In this document: positions 1-8,801 of the stretch, in pieces
Layout of the letters: each line of letters opens with the position of its first letter
Position numbering within the stretch: position 1 is the stretch's first letter
Source: Candidatus Geothermarchaeota archaeon
GTDB taxonomy: Archaea > Thermoproteota > Nitrososphaeria > Geothermarchaeales > JDFR-13
Length of the DNA: 33,264 nt
Direction: 5' to 3'
Assembly (NCBI GenBank): GCA_015523605.1
Contig: WAKC01000032.1
Location: forward strand, 1-33,264
The notes under the pieces: generated by a model
Seen by the model: only the letters and a program-made list of their open reading frames with translations
Told to the model about the DNA's origin: nothing
Databases searched by the model: none
Program-made: the position numbers and the translations under genes

Positions 1-941
1 GTAATCGGTCTTATATACTCGGGTAGAGCCTCTATAGGGGCGAAGATCCCTGAAAGGAATATTGAGGGTGTGAATATCAATGGCATAAACTGGAATGCCT
101 GGAACTCATTCTTGGCATAGAGCGATAGAGCGACACCAGTCGATTGATAACCTATCCCAGCTAATATCACGATACCCATCATCAAATAAAGATCTCCATA
201 GATCTCTACCTGGAAGAGATAGAGGGCTACAGCCAAGAGTATGAGAGACTGGACTATAATTATTATTGCAAAGGCCAGTGTATAGCCTAATATAATACTC
301 CACCTACTCACTGGAGTAACCAACATCCTGTATAGAGTGCCCCTCGTCCTCTCTCTCACAAACGATATTAGAGTTAACACTAGGGATAGGATACTAGCAG
401 CTGCACATATCATCCCAGGGATATATGCATCTATAAACCTTAGGTCCTCACCACCATATACATAACTCCTTACCACATTATATGGGGGTATAAATCCATA
501 TTGAGCTGATACATCCTTGATTACCTGTAGAATATCTCCATATATACGGTCGGCTATTACCGGGTCTCCACCATCAAGATATATTATAAAATCGGTATCC
601 CCCGATAGAACCTCCATAGTGAAGGATTCATTAAAGAATATTACTCCCCTAATTTCTAGGTTATCCAGATCCTCTAACGCCTCATCGAGGGATGTATAGC
701 TAACTAATCTATAGGTATCTCCATCCAACCCATCTATGATTTCTCTGGATATTACATAATCCTTAAACCCTCTATCGAGGTTCACAATACCTATCTTTAC
801 CCCATATATCTCTCCTGAGAAGGAATAGCCAAATACAAGCATGAAGACGATAGGCGATATGAATATCATTACTAGACTCCTCCTATCACGAGATATCTGC
901 CGTATAACCCGAACCGCGACAGCTAATGTACTCAATAACAT
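1..941 (-). CDS. ABC-2 type transporter permease (3' end beyond window)
   Basis: Membrane permease of an ABC exporter, partnered with the ATPase just upstream. I translated the reverse strand from the ATG at 941 and the frame stays open to base 1, giving about 313 residues with the C-terminus missing. The N-terminal membrane segment contains LVMIFISPIVFMLVFGYSF (near residues 23-41). An extracytoplasmic domain of about 130 residues follows, and then several membrane helices with the ABC-2 pattern VRERTRGTLYRMLVTPVSR and, near the end, FLSGIFAPIEALPEYIRP. This is the ABC2_membrane_3/YhhJ-like layout of drug or lipid exporters. Its ATG overlaps the ATPase stop codon (TAATG), so the two are translationally coupled. 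The substrate cannot be read from sequence. Confidence 0.85.
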   Translation of the reverse strand, partial: MLLSTLAVAVRVIRQISRDRRSLVMIFISPIVFMLVFGYSFSGEIYGVKIGIVNLDRGFKDYVISREIIDGLDGDTYRLVSYTSLDEALEDLDNLEIRGVIFFNESFTMEVLSGDTDFIIYLDGGDPVIADRIYGDILQVIKDVSAQYGFIPPYNVVRSYVYGGEDLRFIDAYIPGMICAAASILSLVLTLISFVRERTRGTLYRMLVTPVSRWSIILGYTLAFAIIIIVQSLILLAVALYLFQVEIYGDLYLMMGIVILAGIGYQSTGVALSLYAKNEFQAFQFMPLIFTPSIFLSGIFAPIEALPEYIRPI

Positions 942-1660
942 TACACCTCCTGGGATACCAGTAGGTAGAATGCCTCTTCAAAATCTCTAGCTCCCGTATA
1001 ACTAAGTATATCATCTAATGAACCCATCTTAAGAATCTTCCCTGAATACATCATGGCTAGTCTATCACATTTCTCCGCCTCATCACCATAATGTGTGGTC
1101 AATAATATAGTTACTCCCCCATCCACCAACTCCCTGAAATACCTCCAGAATTTAATACGGAGCGTCGGATCCACACCTATCGTAGGCTCATCGAGAATTA
1201 ATAGTTTAGGCTTGTTGAGTAGTGCTAGAGCCAGTGATAATCGAGCTCTCATACCACCACTTAGATTCTCGACTAGCTCATCCCTCTTATCCTCAAGCTC
1301 TACAAAGTTTAAAGTCTCTTCCAATACATCCCTATTCTCCAATCCATATAAACTGGCGAAGAACTTTAGATTCTCATATACCGTTAGATCCATATACAAT
1401 GCCGTCTCCTTCTCCTGAGGCGAATATCCAATATACCTATATAGATTTCTATCACCGGGCCTAACACCTAATACTGAAACCCTACCTTTATCAGGCCTTA
1501 TAATACCCATTACTACCTTTATAGTAGTTGATTTCCCAGCTCCATTTGGACCTATCAACCCAAATATTTCTCCATACCCAACTCTGAAGGAGATATCATC
1601 TACAGCCCGAACCCTACCATATGTCTTTGTGAGCCCCTCTACCTCTATAGCAAAACTCAT
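941..1660 (-). CDS. ABC-2 type exporter ATP-binding protein
   Basis: Cytoplasmic ATPase subunit of 239 residues that powers the adjoining ABC-2 permease. All nucleotide-binding motifs are present: Walker A GPNGAGKS (37-44), Q-loop Q82, signature LSGGM (133-137), Walker B LLILDEP (153-159) and H-loop H190. The CcmA/drug-exporter character shows in the opening IEVEGLTKTYG and in GYSPQEKETALYMDLTVYENL. The ATG at 1660 lies about 35 nt downstream of a TATA-like box (1697-1704), consistent with its own promoter and a short leader. The stop codon overlaps the permease start. The family call is firm; the substrate is unknown. Confidence 0.92.
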   Translation of the reverse strand: MSFAIEVEGLTKTYGRVRAVDDISFRVGYGEIFGLIGPNGAGKSTTIKVVMGIIRPDKGRVSVLGVRPGDRNLYRYIGYSPQEKETALYMDLTVYENLKFFASLYGLENRDVLEETLNFVELEDKRDELVENLSGGMRARLSLALALLNKPKLLILDEPTIGVDPTLRIKFWRYFRELVDGGVTILLTTHYGDEAEKCDRLAMMYSGKILKMGSLDDILSYTGARDFEEAFYLLVSQEV

Positions 1661-1696
1661 AATACATTAAATGGCATACTCCACTCAACCATATAA

Positions 1697-1704
1697 TTTA
1701 AATA
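1697..1704 (-). promoter_or_regulatory. Archaeal TATA-like box of the exporter operon
   Basis: The reverse strand reads TATTTAAA in the 50-nt gap between the oxidoreductase stop and the ATPase start. With the usual archaeal spacing of about 25 nt this predicts a transcript start near 1672-1676 and a leader of roughly 12-16 nt. No strong Shine-Dalgarno site is visible. Confidence 0.5.
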
Positions 1705-1710
1705 CATCTT

Positions 1711-2709
1711 TTACTCCAACACATTATCTAAACAATCCTCAATATATCCAGGACCCAAGATTAAACCTCTCCCTCCAAACCCATTGAATACATGAACGTC
1801 CTTCGCTACTTGTTTATGGAACGGTTTGAAGTTGAGGCTTAAGGCTACCGGGGCTCTCCACATATCATCAATATTAGGTTTATAGCCCAGCCTAAGGTTT
1901 ATCCTCTCCAATGCATAACTAACTGAATCGTCATATGGAACTCCAAATCCCTGGTCGACATCACTAATTGGATATGCGTCATAGAATCCGCCGACCATCG
2001 AATCTCTATCCACCCTGAAATATCCATATAAGGTCTCATCCCAGTATCCAACGTTAATTCTCACATCGAATTTATAGATAGGTATACTAATTAATCTCGA
2101 TAAGCTATACCTCCCAGGCATATCTTCTCCCCAGGGCCCCAAACATAGAAAAAGTTTTTCATAGGAGAGTTCACCGATATCTAGCTTGACGGTTTTACAT
2201 TCCTTACTGTAACCTTTATAGTTTGCCCGTTGAAACTCTCCCCCCATATCCATATAGACCTCTCTAAGAAACTCTAACAGTTGCCCCGGGTTTACGGTGA
2301 AGTCTCTCTCCACGAGAAGCCCCATCTCATCATCAAGCCTTACCTCAATACCCAATATATTGGGAATCTCATCTGGGTATACAATCCTCAGGCCATTCAC
2401 ATCTCTTTTATACTCTTCATAATCATCCTCTACTAGGGATGTCTCCTCAATTATTAGATATCCCCAGTTGATGAAGTCGGCTCTATTCAAATATCTCATG
2501 TAGAACCTATGTGATTTTAACGCCCACCTATATTCCTCTTCATCGTCTAATATCCTTGTGAATACTCCTCCAGAATATTTCGTCGCCCCACATGAATCTC
2601 CGCATTTGTCTATTAAGAGGGTTTTCATATTGTTCTCGACAAGTTTGAGGGCTATACTTACACCTATTATGCCGGCACCGACTACTATTGCCTCATATCT
2701 ATCCATCAT
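1711..2709 (-). CDS. FAD-dependent oxidoreductase, DAO/glycine oxidase family
   Basis: Probable flavoenzyme of the D-amino-acid oxidase/glycine oxidase/sarcosine oxidase superfamily that oxidises an amine or amino acid. The N-terminus is a Rossmann dinucleotide-binding fold, IVVGAGIIGVSIALKL, with an acidic residue ending beta-2 (LLIDK). The family's C-terminal FAD-contact motif appears as FNGFGGRGLILGPGYIED. About 332 residues, slightly short for the family (350-400). A GTG at 2721 would add four residues. I prefer the ATG at 2709 (or 2706) because a TATA-like stretch around 2732-2745 sits about 25-30 nt upstream, as in leaderless archaeal mRNAs. Nearby amino-acid catabolic genes fit, but the exact substrate is not determinable. 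Confidence 0.8.
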   Translation of the reverse strand: MMDRYEAIVVGAGIIGVSIALKLVENNMKTLLIDKCGDSCGATKYSGGVFTRILDDEEEYRWALKSHRFYMRYLNRADFINWGYLIIEETSLVEDDYEEYKRDVNGLRIVYPDEIPNILGIEVRLDDEMGLLVERDFTVNPGQLLEFLREVYMDMGGEFQRANYKGYSKECKTVKLDIGELSYEKLFLCLGPWGEDMPGRYSLSRLISIPIYKFDVRINVGYWDETLYGYFRVDRDSMVGGFYDAYPISDVDQGFGVPYDDSVSYALERINLRLGYKPNIDDMWRAPVALSLNFKPFHKQVAKDVHVFNGFGGRGLILGPGYIEDCLDNVLE

Positions 2710-2819
2710 ATGTCTAACCACTCTATATCCAATCTATACATTTAATTGGATATACTTTTTCAAGTGATATCGGGATGTAACAATCTGAATATATACGTGG
2801 TTTAGAGATATTTTATGTG
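2710..2819. promoter_or_regulatory. Divergent promoter region
   Basis: AT-rich gap between the FAD oxidoreductase (leftward) and the helical protein (rightward). Rightward, AATATATA near 2788-2795 lies about 27 nt before the ATG at 2820, giving a leaderless transcript. Leftward, an AT-rich box around 2732-2745 serves the oxidoreductase. No clear operator was seen. Confidence 0.4.
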
Positions 2820-3728
2820 ATGTCTGATAGTCAGGTAAGCCTTGTAGAAGTCTCTATTGAATATGAATCTGATGTTATCAGACTTATTATGGATTGGGAG
2901 CCTGGATACCTCATTAAAAAGGCTATTTATGTGGAGGATGGTAGGGAGATTGTTTTTGAGGGTTTGGAGGAGCTTGTAAACGACTCAAGCATATACTCTG
3001 AAAAGGTTTTAGAAGCTCACATGATATGGCTCCTATATAACTTCAACCGTGAGATGAGTCTCGTAAAGAATGAGGGTATGGAGCTATGTGAAAAAATCTC
3101 TATATGGATAGAGGCTTTAGAGAATCAGATGAGCCCCTCCCTCCTAGCAGTCTCCTACAATCCAGATAGGAGGGACATAGTATTAGATATGCTTAACACT
3201 CAGATCAACGGGTTATATGAAATAGTTGATTATATGAATACAACAATAAACAAACATTGTAAGAGGCTCTCGAAATATCTTAAGGGGATCTATAGATATA
3301 AGAAAAATGATAGGACGCGGAAGAAGTTCTATGAGATATATGCGGGATGGCTCTCGAGTGAGTTGAGGGAGAAGAGTCTAGAGTCGTATAAAGACTATGG
3401 GTTGAAAGAGGTTAATAGAAGGCTTTTAAGGATTGCTTCTCCGATGGTGAAGAGTAAACTTCTACATATAAATGCGGATCCATTTGAGAAGGTCAATCTA
3501 CAGGCTGCTGTTAATCTAAGGATATGTGATGATTCAACACTATATATATCGATTATCAACAGCTCTATAAACCTATTGGAATATATACGTGATAATGTTA
3601 GTGAGATGGATGAGCTTATGTCGGCCGATATAGAGAAGATATATGAGAGGCTAGACGATATACTCGATGAGATGGGACGTCTAGTTGCGAATGTAAAGAG
3701 TCTATATCTTAATCTCGAGCCTCTCTAG
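2820..3728 (+). CDS. Unrecognised mostly helical protein
   Basis: A 302-residue protein I do not recognise. It is highly charged and predicted mostly alpha-helical, without a signal peptide, membrane segment or obvious catalytic motif. The first 45 residues alternate in a beta-like way (VSLVEVSIEYESDVIRL). The middle and C-terminal parts look like helical bundles (for example LDDILDEMGRLVANVKSLYLNL at the C-terminus). A GTG at 2817 would add one residue. I prefer the ATG at 2820 because of the TATA-like box about 27 nt upstream. Base composition and codon use resemble the neighbours, so transfer is not suggested. It stands alone, divergent from the oxidoreductase and convergent with ggt (overlap 3725-3728). 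A cytoplasmic scaffold or regulator is possible, but that is only a guess. Confidence 0.7.
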   Translation: MSDSQVSLVEVSIEYESDVIRLIMDWEPGYLIKKAIYVEDGREIVFEGLEELVNDSSIYSEKVLEAHMIWLLYNFNREMSLVKNEGMELCEKISIWIEALENQMSPSLLAVSYNPDRRDIVLDMLNTQINGLYEIVDYMNTTINKHCKRLSKYLKGIYRYKKNDRTRKKFYEIYAGWLSSELREKSLESYKDYGLKEVNRRLLRIASPMVKSKLLHINADPFEKVNLQAAVNLRICDDSTLYISIINSSINLLEYIRDNVSEMDELMSADIEKIYERLDDILDEMGRLVANVKSLYLNLEPL

Positions 3729-5197
3729 ACAAGGTATGCCCCACATCTCTTTCTAGGGTCGGATACCCCGATAACCTCCTCCCCTATCTGAAGTGCCTCG
3801 GCAACCCCCATCATAATACTTATATCTCGGTTATATGGTGAGGGATATTCATTTAGTGTGTTCAAGGTTTTGAAACCCATCGCTTCCAATCTCTCGTAAT
3901 CCATGTCATCCTCAACCAAGTAGAGCTTCCTCCCTGGATCATAATGTATCCTCTTCCTTAGTATAGCTTTGTAGATGTCTAGACCAAGAATAAAATGTCC
4001 ATATAGAATCTGAGCCAGAGCAGAGAATATTCTCCGCCCTCCAGATGCTCCCAAAACTAAATACGGCTTTTTTCCCTTTGTAACTATTAATGGAGCCATA
4101 CTACTTGCAGGTCTAACCCAGCCCCTCAACCTGTTATACCCCTCATCGAGATTGAAGTCATGCATCTCATCATTCAATATGATATCAAGTCCCTCCACCG
4201 TCACACCCGAACCCATAAAACATTCTAGGGTAGTGGTGGCGCTTACAATATTACCCTCCCTGTCTATAACTGAGAAGTGTGCAGTACTACCTGCTTCATC
4301 GAAAAACCTATAGAAATGGTTTACACCAATCTTTGGATCTTGGAGGAGCATCCTAGCATCCTGGATCCACTTATACAGTCTAAGCATCTCATCTAACTCC
4401 CTAGTCTTCGAAAGTCTTCTGTAAAGCTCGGCCACAAGCTTACCGGAGCCAGGAGGTGGAACCGTATACATATGCATGTCAACCCCAATTTTATATCTTA
4501 ATGGCCTCCTCCAGATAGGCATATATCTCCTTAAATCCCTCTCTCTAATTAGCCCCCCTCCCTCCCTAACATATTGTATAAGGACGTCGGCTGCATATCC
4601 ATTATAAAGTACTTCAAACCCCTCTCGAGATATGGACTTCAACAAGTTAATGTAACCATCTATCCTTAGCTTCATACCCTCCGGTGGAGGACCACCCTTA
4701 TATAAAAACTTCTTCTTTGAATAAGGATGTTTAGATACCTTCTTGAAGGATGATTTAAAGATTTTTAAGGAATGGCTGAAGAGCTTAGAGACTTTGACTC
4801 CTCTATCCAAATGCTTTAATACCTTCTTTATAACGTCATCAAGCCCTAACTCACCATATTCATTATGGAGTATCTCCAGCCCCCTTCCCATTCCAGGTGT
4901 AGCAACAGCCTTATACCCCATTGACAACTCTTCCCTTGTAAATACATGTTTCTCTACCTGGTATGGAGCGGTCTCCCTAAAATCTAAAACTCTGATACTC
5001 CCTCCAAAATAGAGGAGTGCGAATCCACCCCCACCTAGACCTGTCCATCCAGGCTCATACGCCTCAAGGGCCAGTTGTGTCGCAATATAGGCATCTACCG
5101 CGTTTCCACCATCGTTAAGTATCTCAACACCTATTCTTGAGGCCTGGGGACTTATAGATACTACCCCCATCCTCCCCCTAGATATACAACGATCCAT
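3725..5197 (-). CDS. ggt: Gamma-glutamyltransferase/hydrolase
   Basis: N-terminal-nucleophile enzyme that cleaves or transfers gamma-glutamyl groups (glutathione-type or gamma-glutamyl peptides) and matures by self-cleavage. It is 490 residues, shorter than the usual 530-580. Family motifs occur in order: GGNAVDAYIATQLALEA (30-46), GLGGGGFALLY (53-63), RETAP (74-78, the glutamate-binding Arg), and PGMGRGLEIL. The processing site is STAHFSV with T305 as predicted nucleophile. Then come NDEMHDFN (342-349) and PASSMAPLIV followed by GASGGRRI. No signal peptide is visible, whereas bacterial GGTs are usually periplasmic, so a cytoplasmic location is inferred. The gene lies 8 nt downstream of the amidohydrolase in one transcript, suggesting consecutive steps in breaking down a gamma-glutamyl or amide compound. 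Confidence 0.92.
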   Translation of the reverse strand: MDRCISRGRMGVVSISPQASRIGVEILNDGGNAVDAYIATQLALEAYEPGWTGLGGGGFALLYFGGSIRVLDFRETAPYQVEKHVFTREELSMGYKAVATPGMGRGLEILHNEYGELGLDDVIKKVLKHLDRGVKVSKLFSHSLKIFKSSFKKVSKHPYSKKKFLYKGGPPPEGMKLRIDGYINLLKSISREGFEVLYNGYAADVLIQYVREGGGLIRERDLRRYMPIWRRPLRYKIGVDMHMYTVPPPGSGKLVAELYRRLSKTRELDEMLRLYKWIQDARMLLQDPKIGVNHFYRFFDEAGSTAHFSVIDREGNIVSATTTLECFMGSGVTVEGLDIILNDEMHDFNLDEGYNRLRGWVRPASSMAPLIVTKGKKPYLVLGASGGRRIFSALAQILYGHFILGLDIYKAILRKRIHYDPGRKLYLVEDDMDYERLEAMGFKTLNTLNEYPSPYNRDISIMMGVAEALQIGEEVIGVSDPRKRCGAYLV

Positions 5198-5205
5198 TTT
5201 AATTC

Positions 5206-6780
5206 TTAGCCCCTCCTGTAAACCACTTCACCATTAACTAAAGTTAGTAAGACCTCTGCATCTTTTAACTCCCTCTCATCTACCTTATATAAGTCTCTGT
5301 CTAACACAACCATATCCATGTAATATCCCTTCTCCAGCCTACCTAGACGTTCTTCATCATAGGAGAGCTTGGCAGCATCCTCAGTGTAAATCCTGATTGC
5401 GTCTCCAACATCAATTCTCTCATCTGCCGTAGCCTTACCTAGGGGGTTGTCCTCGTAAATCCCCCGTGTAACGGCGGAATATATCCCGTATATAGGGTCT
5501 GGAATCTCGACAGGCGCGTCGCTACCAGCCCCCATCAACACACCCTTCTCAAGAAGTGTTTTAAAGGGGTATGCATATCTAGCTCTAGACGGGCCAACCC
5601 TATCTACAGTCCACGTGTCGGATGTTACAAACTGGGGCTGTACCGAGGCTATAATACCGTGTCTAGCCATCTCATCTATAATCTTCTCATTCAGTATGGA
5701 TGCATGTTCTATCCTATCCCTCCTATTTTTAGAGCCATACCTCCTATACATCTCCTTATAAACTTCAACAATATTTCTATTGGCTAGGTCTCCAATCCCA
5801 TGTATTGCAAGTTGAAAACCATTTGAAAACGCTCTATCTACAATCTTGAGAAGCTTCTCAAATGGGATTATTAGTACACCCTTATTCCCAGGGTCATCGC
5901 TATAGTCCTCCATCATCGCTGCAGTTCTACCCCCTAGAGAACCGTCTGTAATGATCTTTATACCCATAAAGCGGAGTATATCATCTCCATCACCGAACTT
6001 CAACCCCTCCTTTTCAATCCAGTCCATGTATGTATAGTCAAAATACACTCTAACCCTAATCTTAAGCCTACCCTCCTCCCATAAACTTTTCAGGGCTATC
6101 CACTCCTCAGGCTCGGCAGAAACAAGATGTGTTAGTGTAACCCCCCTCCTAAATAGATCCTCCATAGCCTCTAGGGCAGCTTTCTTATAATCCTCTATAG
6201 TGGGTTTTGGAATCACATCCTTAACTAGATTCATCGCGGTTTCACGTAGAATTCCAGTAGGCTCTCCAGACTCATCCCTATCGATTACCCCTCCTTCAGG
6301 ATCAGGTGTATCCCTATCTATACCGGCAAGCTCAAGAGCCTTTGAATTTGCCACAGCTATATGGCCACAAACCCTCCTAAGGAAGATGGGTTTCTCAGAG
6401 GATATCTCATCCAAATCATACCGGGTGGGGTATCTCTTCTCGACAAACTTGTCTTGATCCCATCCCCTACCAAGAATCCACCCGTGGAAATCTCTATCCA
6501 AACCCAGTCTAACCCTCTCCTTAAACTCTTCCAAAGACTTAGTGCCACGAAGGTCTATCCACCATAGGCTAAGACCATATTTAATCAGGTGTATATGGCA
6601 ATCGGAGAACCCCGGATATCCATATCCACCTCCTAAGTCGATCTTTTCATCCACCTCGATTTGAGGCGGAGAACCAGAGCCATAGTCCCTAACAATACCG
6701 TCCTCAACCAATATCCAATTTACCTTCTTATCACCAGTTGAGTCTACATAGACAGTTCCATTGTAGATTAGAACCCTCAT
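5206..6780 (-). CDS. YtcJ-like metal-dependent amidohydrolase (Amidohydro_3)
   Basis: Predicted metal-dependent hydrolase of the amidohydrolase superfamily, YtcJ/NfdA-like branch, 524 residues. The N-terminal beta-sandwich part ends at GYPGFSDCHIH, with H62 and H64 as metal ligands. LWWIDLRGTKSLEEF (72-86) is typical of the YtcJ group. Downstream are KIITDGSLGGRT (275-286, possible metal-bridging Lys275), AIHGIGD (H327), RIEHAS (H359) and GAGSDAPV (catalytic D421). It cleaves an amide or ester bond of unknown substrate, and members include N-substituted formamide deformylase. No signal peptide is present. It is the first gene of a two-gene unit with ggt. Confidence 0.88.
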   Translation of the reverse strand: MRVLIYNGTVYVDSTGDKKVNWILVEDGIVRDYGSGSPPQIEVDEKIDLGGGYGYPGFSDCHIHLIKYGLSLWWIDLRGTKSLEEFKERVRLGLDRDFHGWILGRGWDQDKFVEKRYPTRYDLDEISSEKPIFLRRVCGHIAVANSKALELAGIDRDTPDPEGGVIDRDESGEPTGILRETAMNLVKDVIPKPTIEDYKKAALEAMEDLFRRGVTLTHLVSAEPEEWIALKSLWEEGRLKIRVRVYFDYTYMDWIEKEGLKFGDGDDILRFMGIKIITDGSLGGRTAAMMEDYSDDPGNKGVLIIPFEKLLKIVDRAFSNGFQLAIHGIGDLANRNIVEVYKEMYRRYGSKNRRDRIEHASILNEKIIDEMARHGIIASVQPQFVTSDTWTVDRVGPSRARYAYPFKTLLEKGVLMGAGSDAPVEIPDPIYGIYSAVTRGIYEDNPLGKATADERIDVGDAIRIYTEDAAKLSYDEERLGRLEKGYYMDMVVLDRDLYKVDERELKDAEVLLTLVNGEVVYRRG

Positions 6781-6865
6781 ATTAAATAATAATCTCCCAT
6801 GAGGCTTATAGCTTCGAAAAATATATATCCAGTATTTATTTGTCTAATCCTATACCACCTATCCA
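6781..6865. promoter_or_regulatory. Divergent promoter region
   Basis: Separates the amidohydrolase-ggt unit (leftward) from the surface protein gene (rightward). A rightward TATA-like TATTTATT at about 6832-6839 lies about 30 nt before the ATG at 6866. A leftward TATATATTTTT at about 6819-6829 would give a leader of roughly 20 nt for the amidohydrolase. Confidence 0.4.
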
Positions 6866-8782
6866 ATGATTAAAAATAATATGTATATCCATTTACTGAC
6901 TTACCTACTAGTTACCCAGTTATTCCTAATTATAATACCATTCTCAAATGTTTATCCGGCTGATACTCCCATACCATATGCAAAAGTTACCGTGAGATCC
7001 GGCTCACTATATAAATCAGTCTATGCAGACTCATATGGAATCGTAGAGATGGATATTAGGGATAATGAAACAACCAGCATTTTCATAACATCCTATGGAT
7101 ATAGCTTATACCGTGTCTTAAATCTAGAGAATATATCGAATGGCACTATTTTTAATGCATCCCTCAAACCAAGTAATATCTTATATGGATATGTGAAAGA
7201 CCCTGAAGGTAACCCTGTTGTAGGTGCATTAGTCAGATATGCTGGAAGAGCCACCTACACAGATGAGAATGGACTATACGTTGTTTATGCGTATATATCA
7301 AACTCGAAATATGAACTGAATATAGAGCCACCTATAAACCCTATAGAAACCCATCCAAGAGAAGCTAGGTCCAGCTCAAGCAATATATATCCAATTGGAG
7401 GTCCATATAGCCTTGTTGAATATAGAGAACTTGTTGGGACCCCAAATCCTATAAACCAGTATAATGTTACACTAAATTATTCAGCCGTTGTAACCGGCTA
7501 TGTCTATAGCTTTGACGGTAGACCATTGAATAGAGGGTCTATCGAATATAGGTCGCAGGACGGTAAAGTAGTGAGAGCCTCTATTGAAGAAGATGGTTCC
7601 TACATTATAAACTCAAATCTGGGAATAGGTAATTACACAGTAACTATTTATTTCGATTCACTCTCTATAGAGGTCGCGTCAGATGCGGCTGTTACATGTC
7701 TCTATCCCTGTGACAATCCACCTATGAATAACTATTCACTCCCAGAACTTGTAGAGGTCCCAGTTGAGATTGATGAAGTTGCTCCAGGCAAATCTGTAAG
7801 GATCTATCTAAGGATTGAGAGTGTTGATGCGACTGTAAAGAGGAACCTATATATATTAAGTGGCTCCCAGGCTGTAATCTCTCTTCCTAAAAACCTAGAA
7901 TATAAAGTTGTTTGGCTGGCTGGATTCTATCGAGAAGAGCTGACACAGTTCGGTCCTGTGATCGAGGGTTTCGACAAGGTCTCTCTCAATATTGATGGGA
8001 GGTATAACCAGGTCATAATCCGATTTATGGATCCTTCAGAGAGTGATAAATCACTGCGTATGAGGATTGAAGGTAGGATTGGAGATAACCTCATATATAG
8101 ATCCTTTTTCTACGACTCTCTAAATACCACTATACTCACGGGACTAGATGTAAACGGTAGTATGAAAGATATCAATATATCCGTATATGCCGTAGACTAT
8201 TACTATTCAAGGAATGAACCGATAGTTTCTTTTACATTAGATACAGATATGGTATCCCAATTCACGTATAACATGTCGAAAGTAGATACGATTAAGATTG
8301 GAATATTAATTAAGGCTAATGGAGTAGTCCAGAAACTGGATTTACCGTATAGACTCCCGATAACCTTCTACAGTGAAGGGATAGTATATAATGGTTCTCT
8401 TAAGCTTAATCCAAACGCCCCCCATTTCCTCATTAGCAGAAATAGCTTCTTAAGCCCAATTGAAAACATTATATATTTCTCAATGGCCTTCCCCGACTTA
8501 TCACCAGTTAATTTCTCAATTACTCTTCCAAACGAGATATTTAAGGATTTAAACTTGGTTGAATTTGATGGCTATCCTCTAAGCTTTAGAGTAACCTCTT
8601 CAAATCAGAGTCATACAACAGTTGAGATAACTGGAGTGACATATTCGAAAGGAGATCCATATAATACAAAACTAAAGATATTCGCTACTGACGTAATAGA
8701 CGAATTTAATGTCCAGAACACACTTCTAATAATGATATTTACTGTTTTAGTCATATTGGTGAGACGACTATCTCATAAATAG
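6866..8782 (+). CDS. Secreted, C-terminally anchored protein with carboxypeptidase-regulatory-like domains
   Basis: Cell-surface protein of 638 residues. An N-terminal signal peptide (hydrophobic LLTYLLVTQLFLIIIPF, about residues 10-26) leads into beta-sandwich repeats of the CarboxypepD_reg type: a first copy near residues 34-95, GYVKDPEGNPVVGALVRYAGRATYTDENG (from about 110) and GYVYSFDGRPLNRGSIEY (from about 212). The long middle is rich in N-x-S/T sites, suggesting N-glycosylation. The C-terminus has one hydrophobic segment followed by RRLSHK, so the chain is anchored with its bulk outside. It is paralogous to the protein at 12961-14907, with the same domain order and shared VDYYYS and D/N-VI-D/N-EF motifs before the anchor. 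The role is unknown; an S-layer-associated or ligand-binding function is possible. Confidence 0.8.
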   Translation: MIKNNMYIHLLTYLLVTQLFLIIIPFSNVYPADTPIPYAKVTVRSGSLYKSVYADSYGIVEMDIRDNETTSIFITSYGYSLYRVLNLENISNGTIFNASLKPSNILYGYVKDPEGNPVVGALVRYAGRATYTDENGLYVVYAYISNSKYELNIEPPINPIETHPREARSSSSNIYPIGGPYSLVEYRELVGTPNPINQYNVTLNYSAVVTGYVYSFDGRPLNRGSIEYRSQDGKVVRASIEEDGSYIINSNLGIGNYTVTIYFDSLSIEVASDAAVTCLYPCDNPPMNNYSLPELVEVPVEIDEVAPGKSVRIYLRIESVDATVKRNLYILSGSQAVISLPKNLEYKVVWLAGFYREELTQFGPVIEGFDKVSLNIDGRYNQVIIRFMDPSESDKSLRMRIEGRIGDNLIYRSFFYDSLNTTILTGLDVNGSMKDINISVYAVDYYYSRNEPIVSFTLDTDMVSQFTYNMSKVDTIKIGILIKANGVVQKLDLPYRLPITFYSEGIVYNGSLKLNPNAPHFLISRNSFLSPIENIIYFSMAFPDLSPVNFSITLPNEIFKDLNLVEFDGYPLSFRVTSSNQSHTTVEITGVTYSKGDPYNTKLKIFATDVIDEFNVQNTLLIMIFTVLVILVRRLSHK

Positions 8783-8801
8783 GATGGGCATATAAATTCT
8801 A

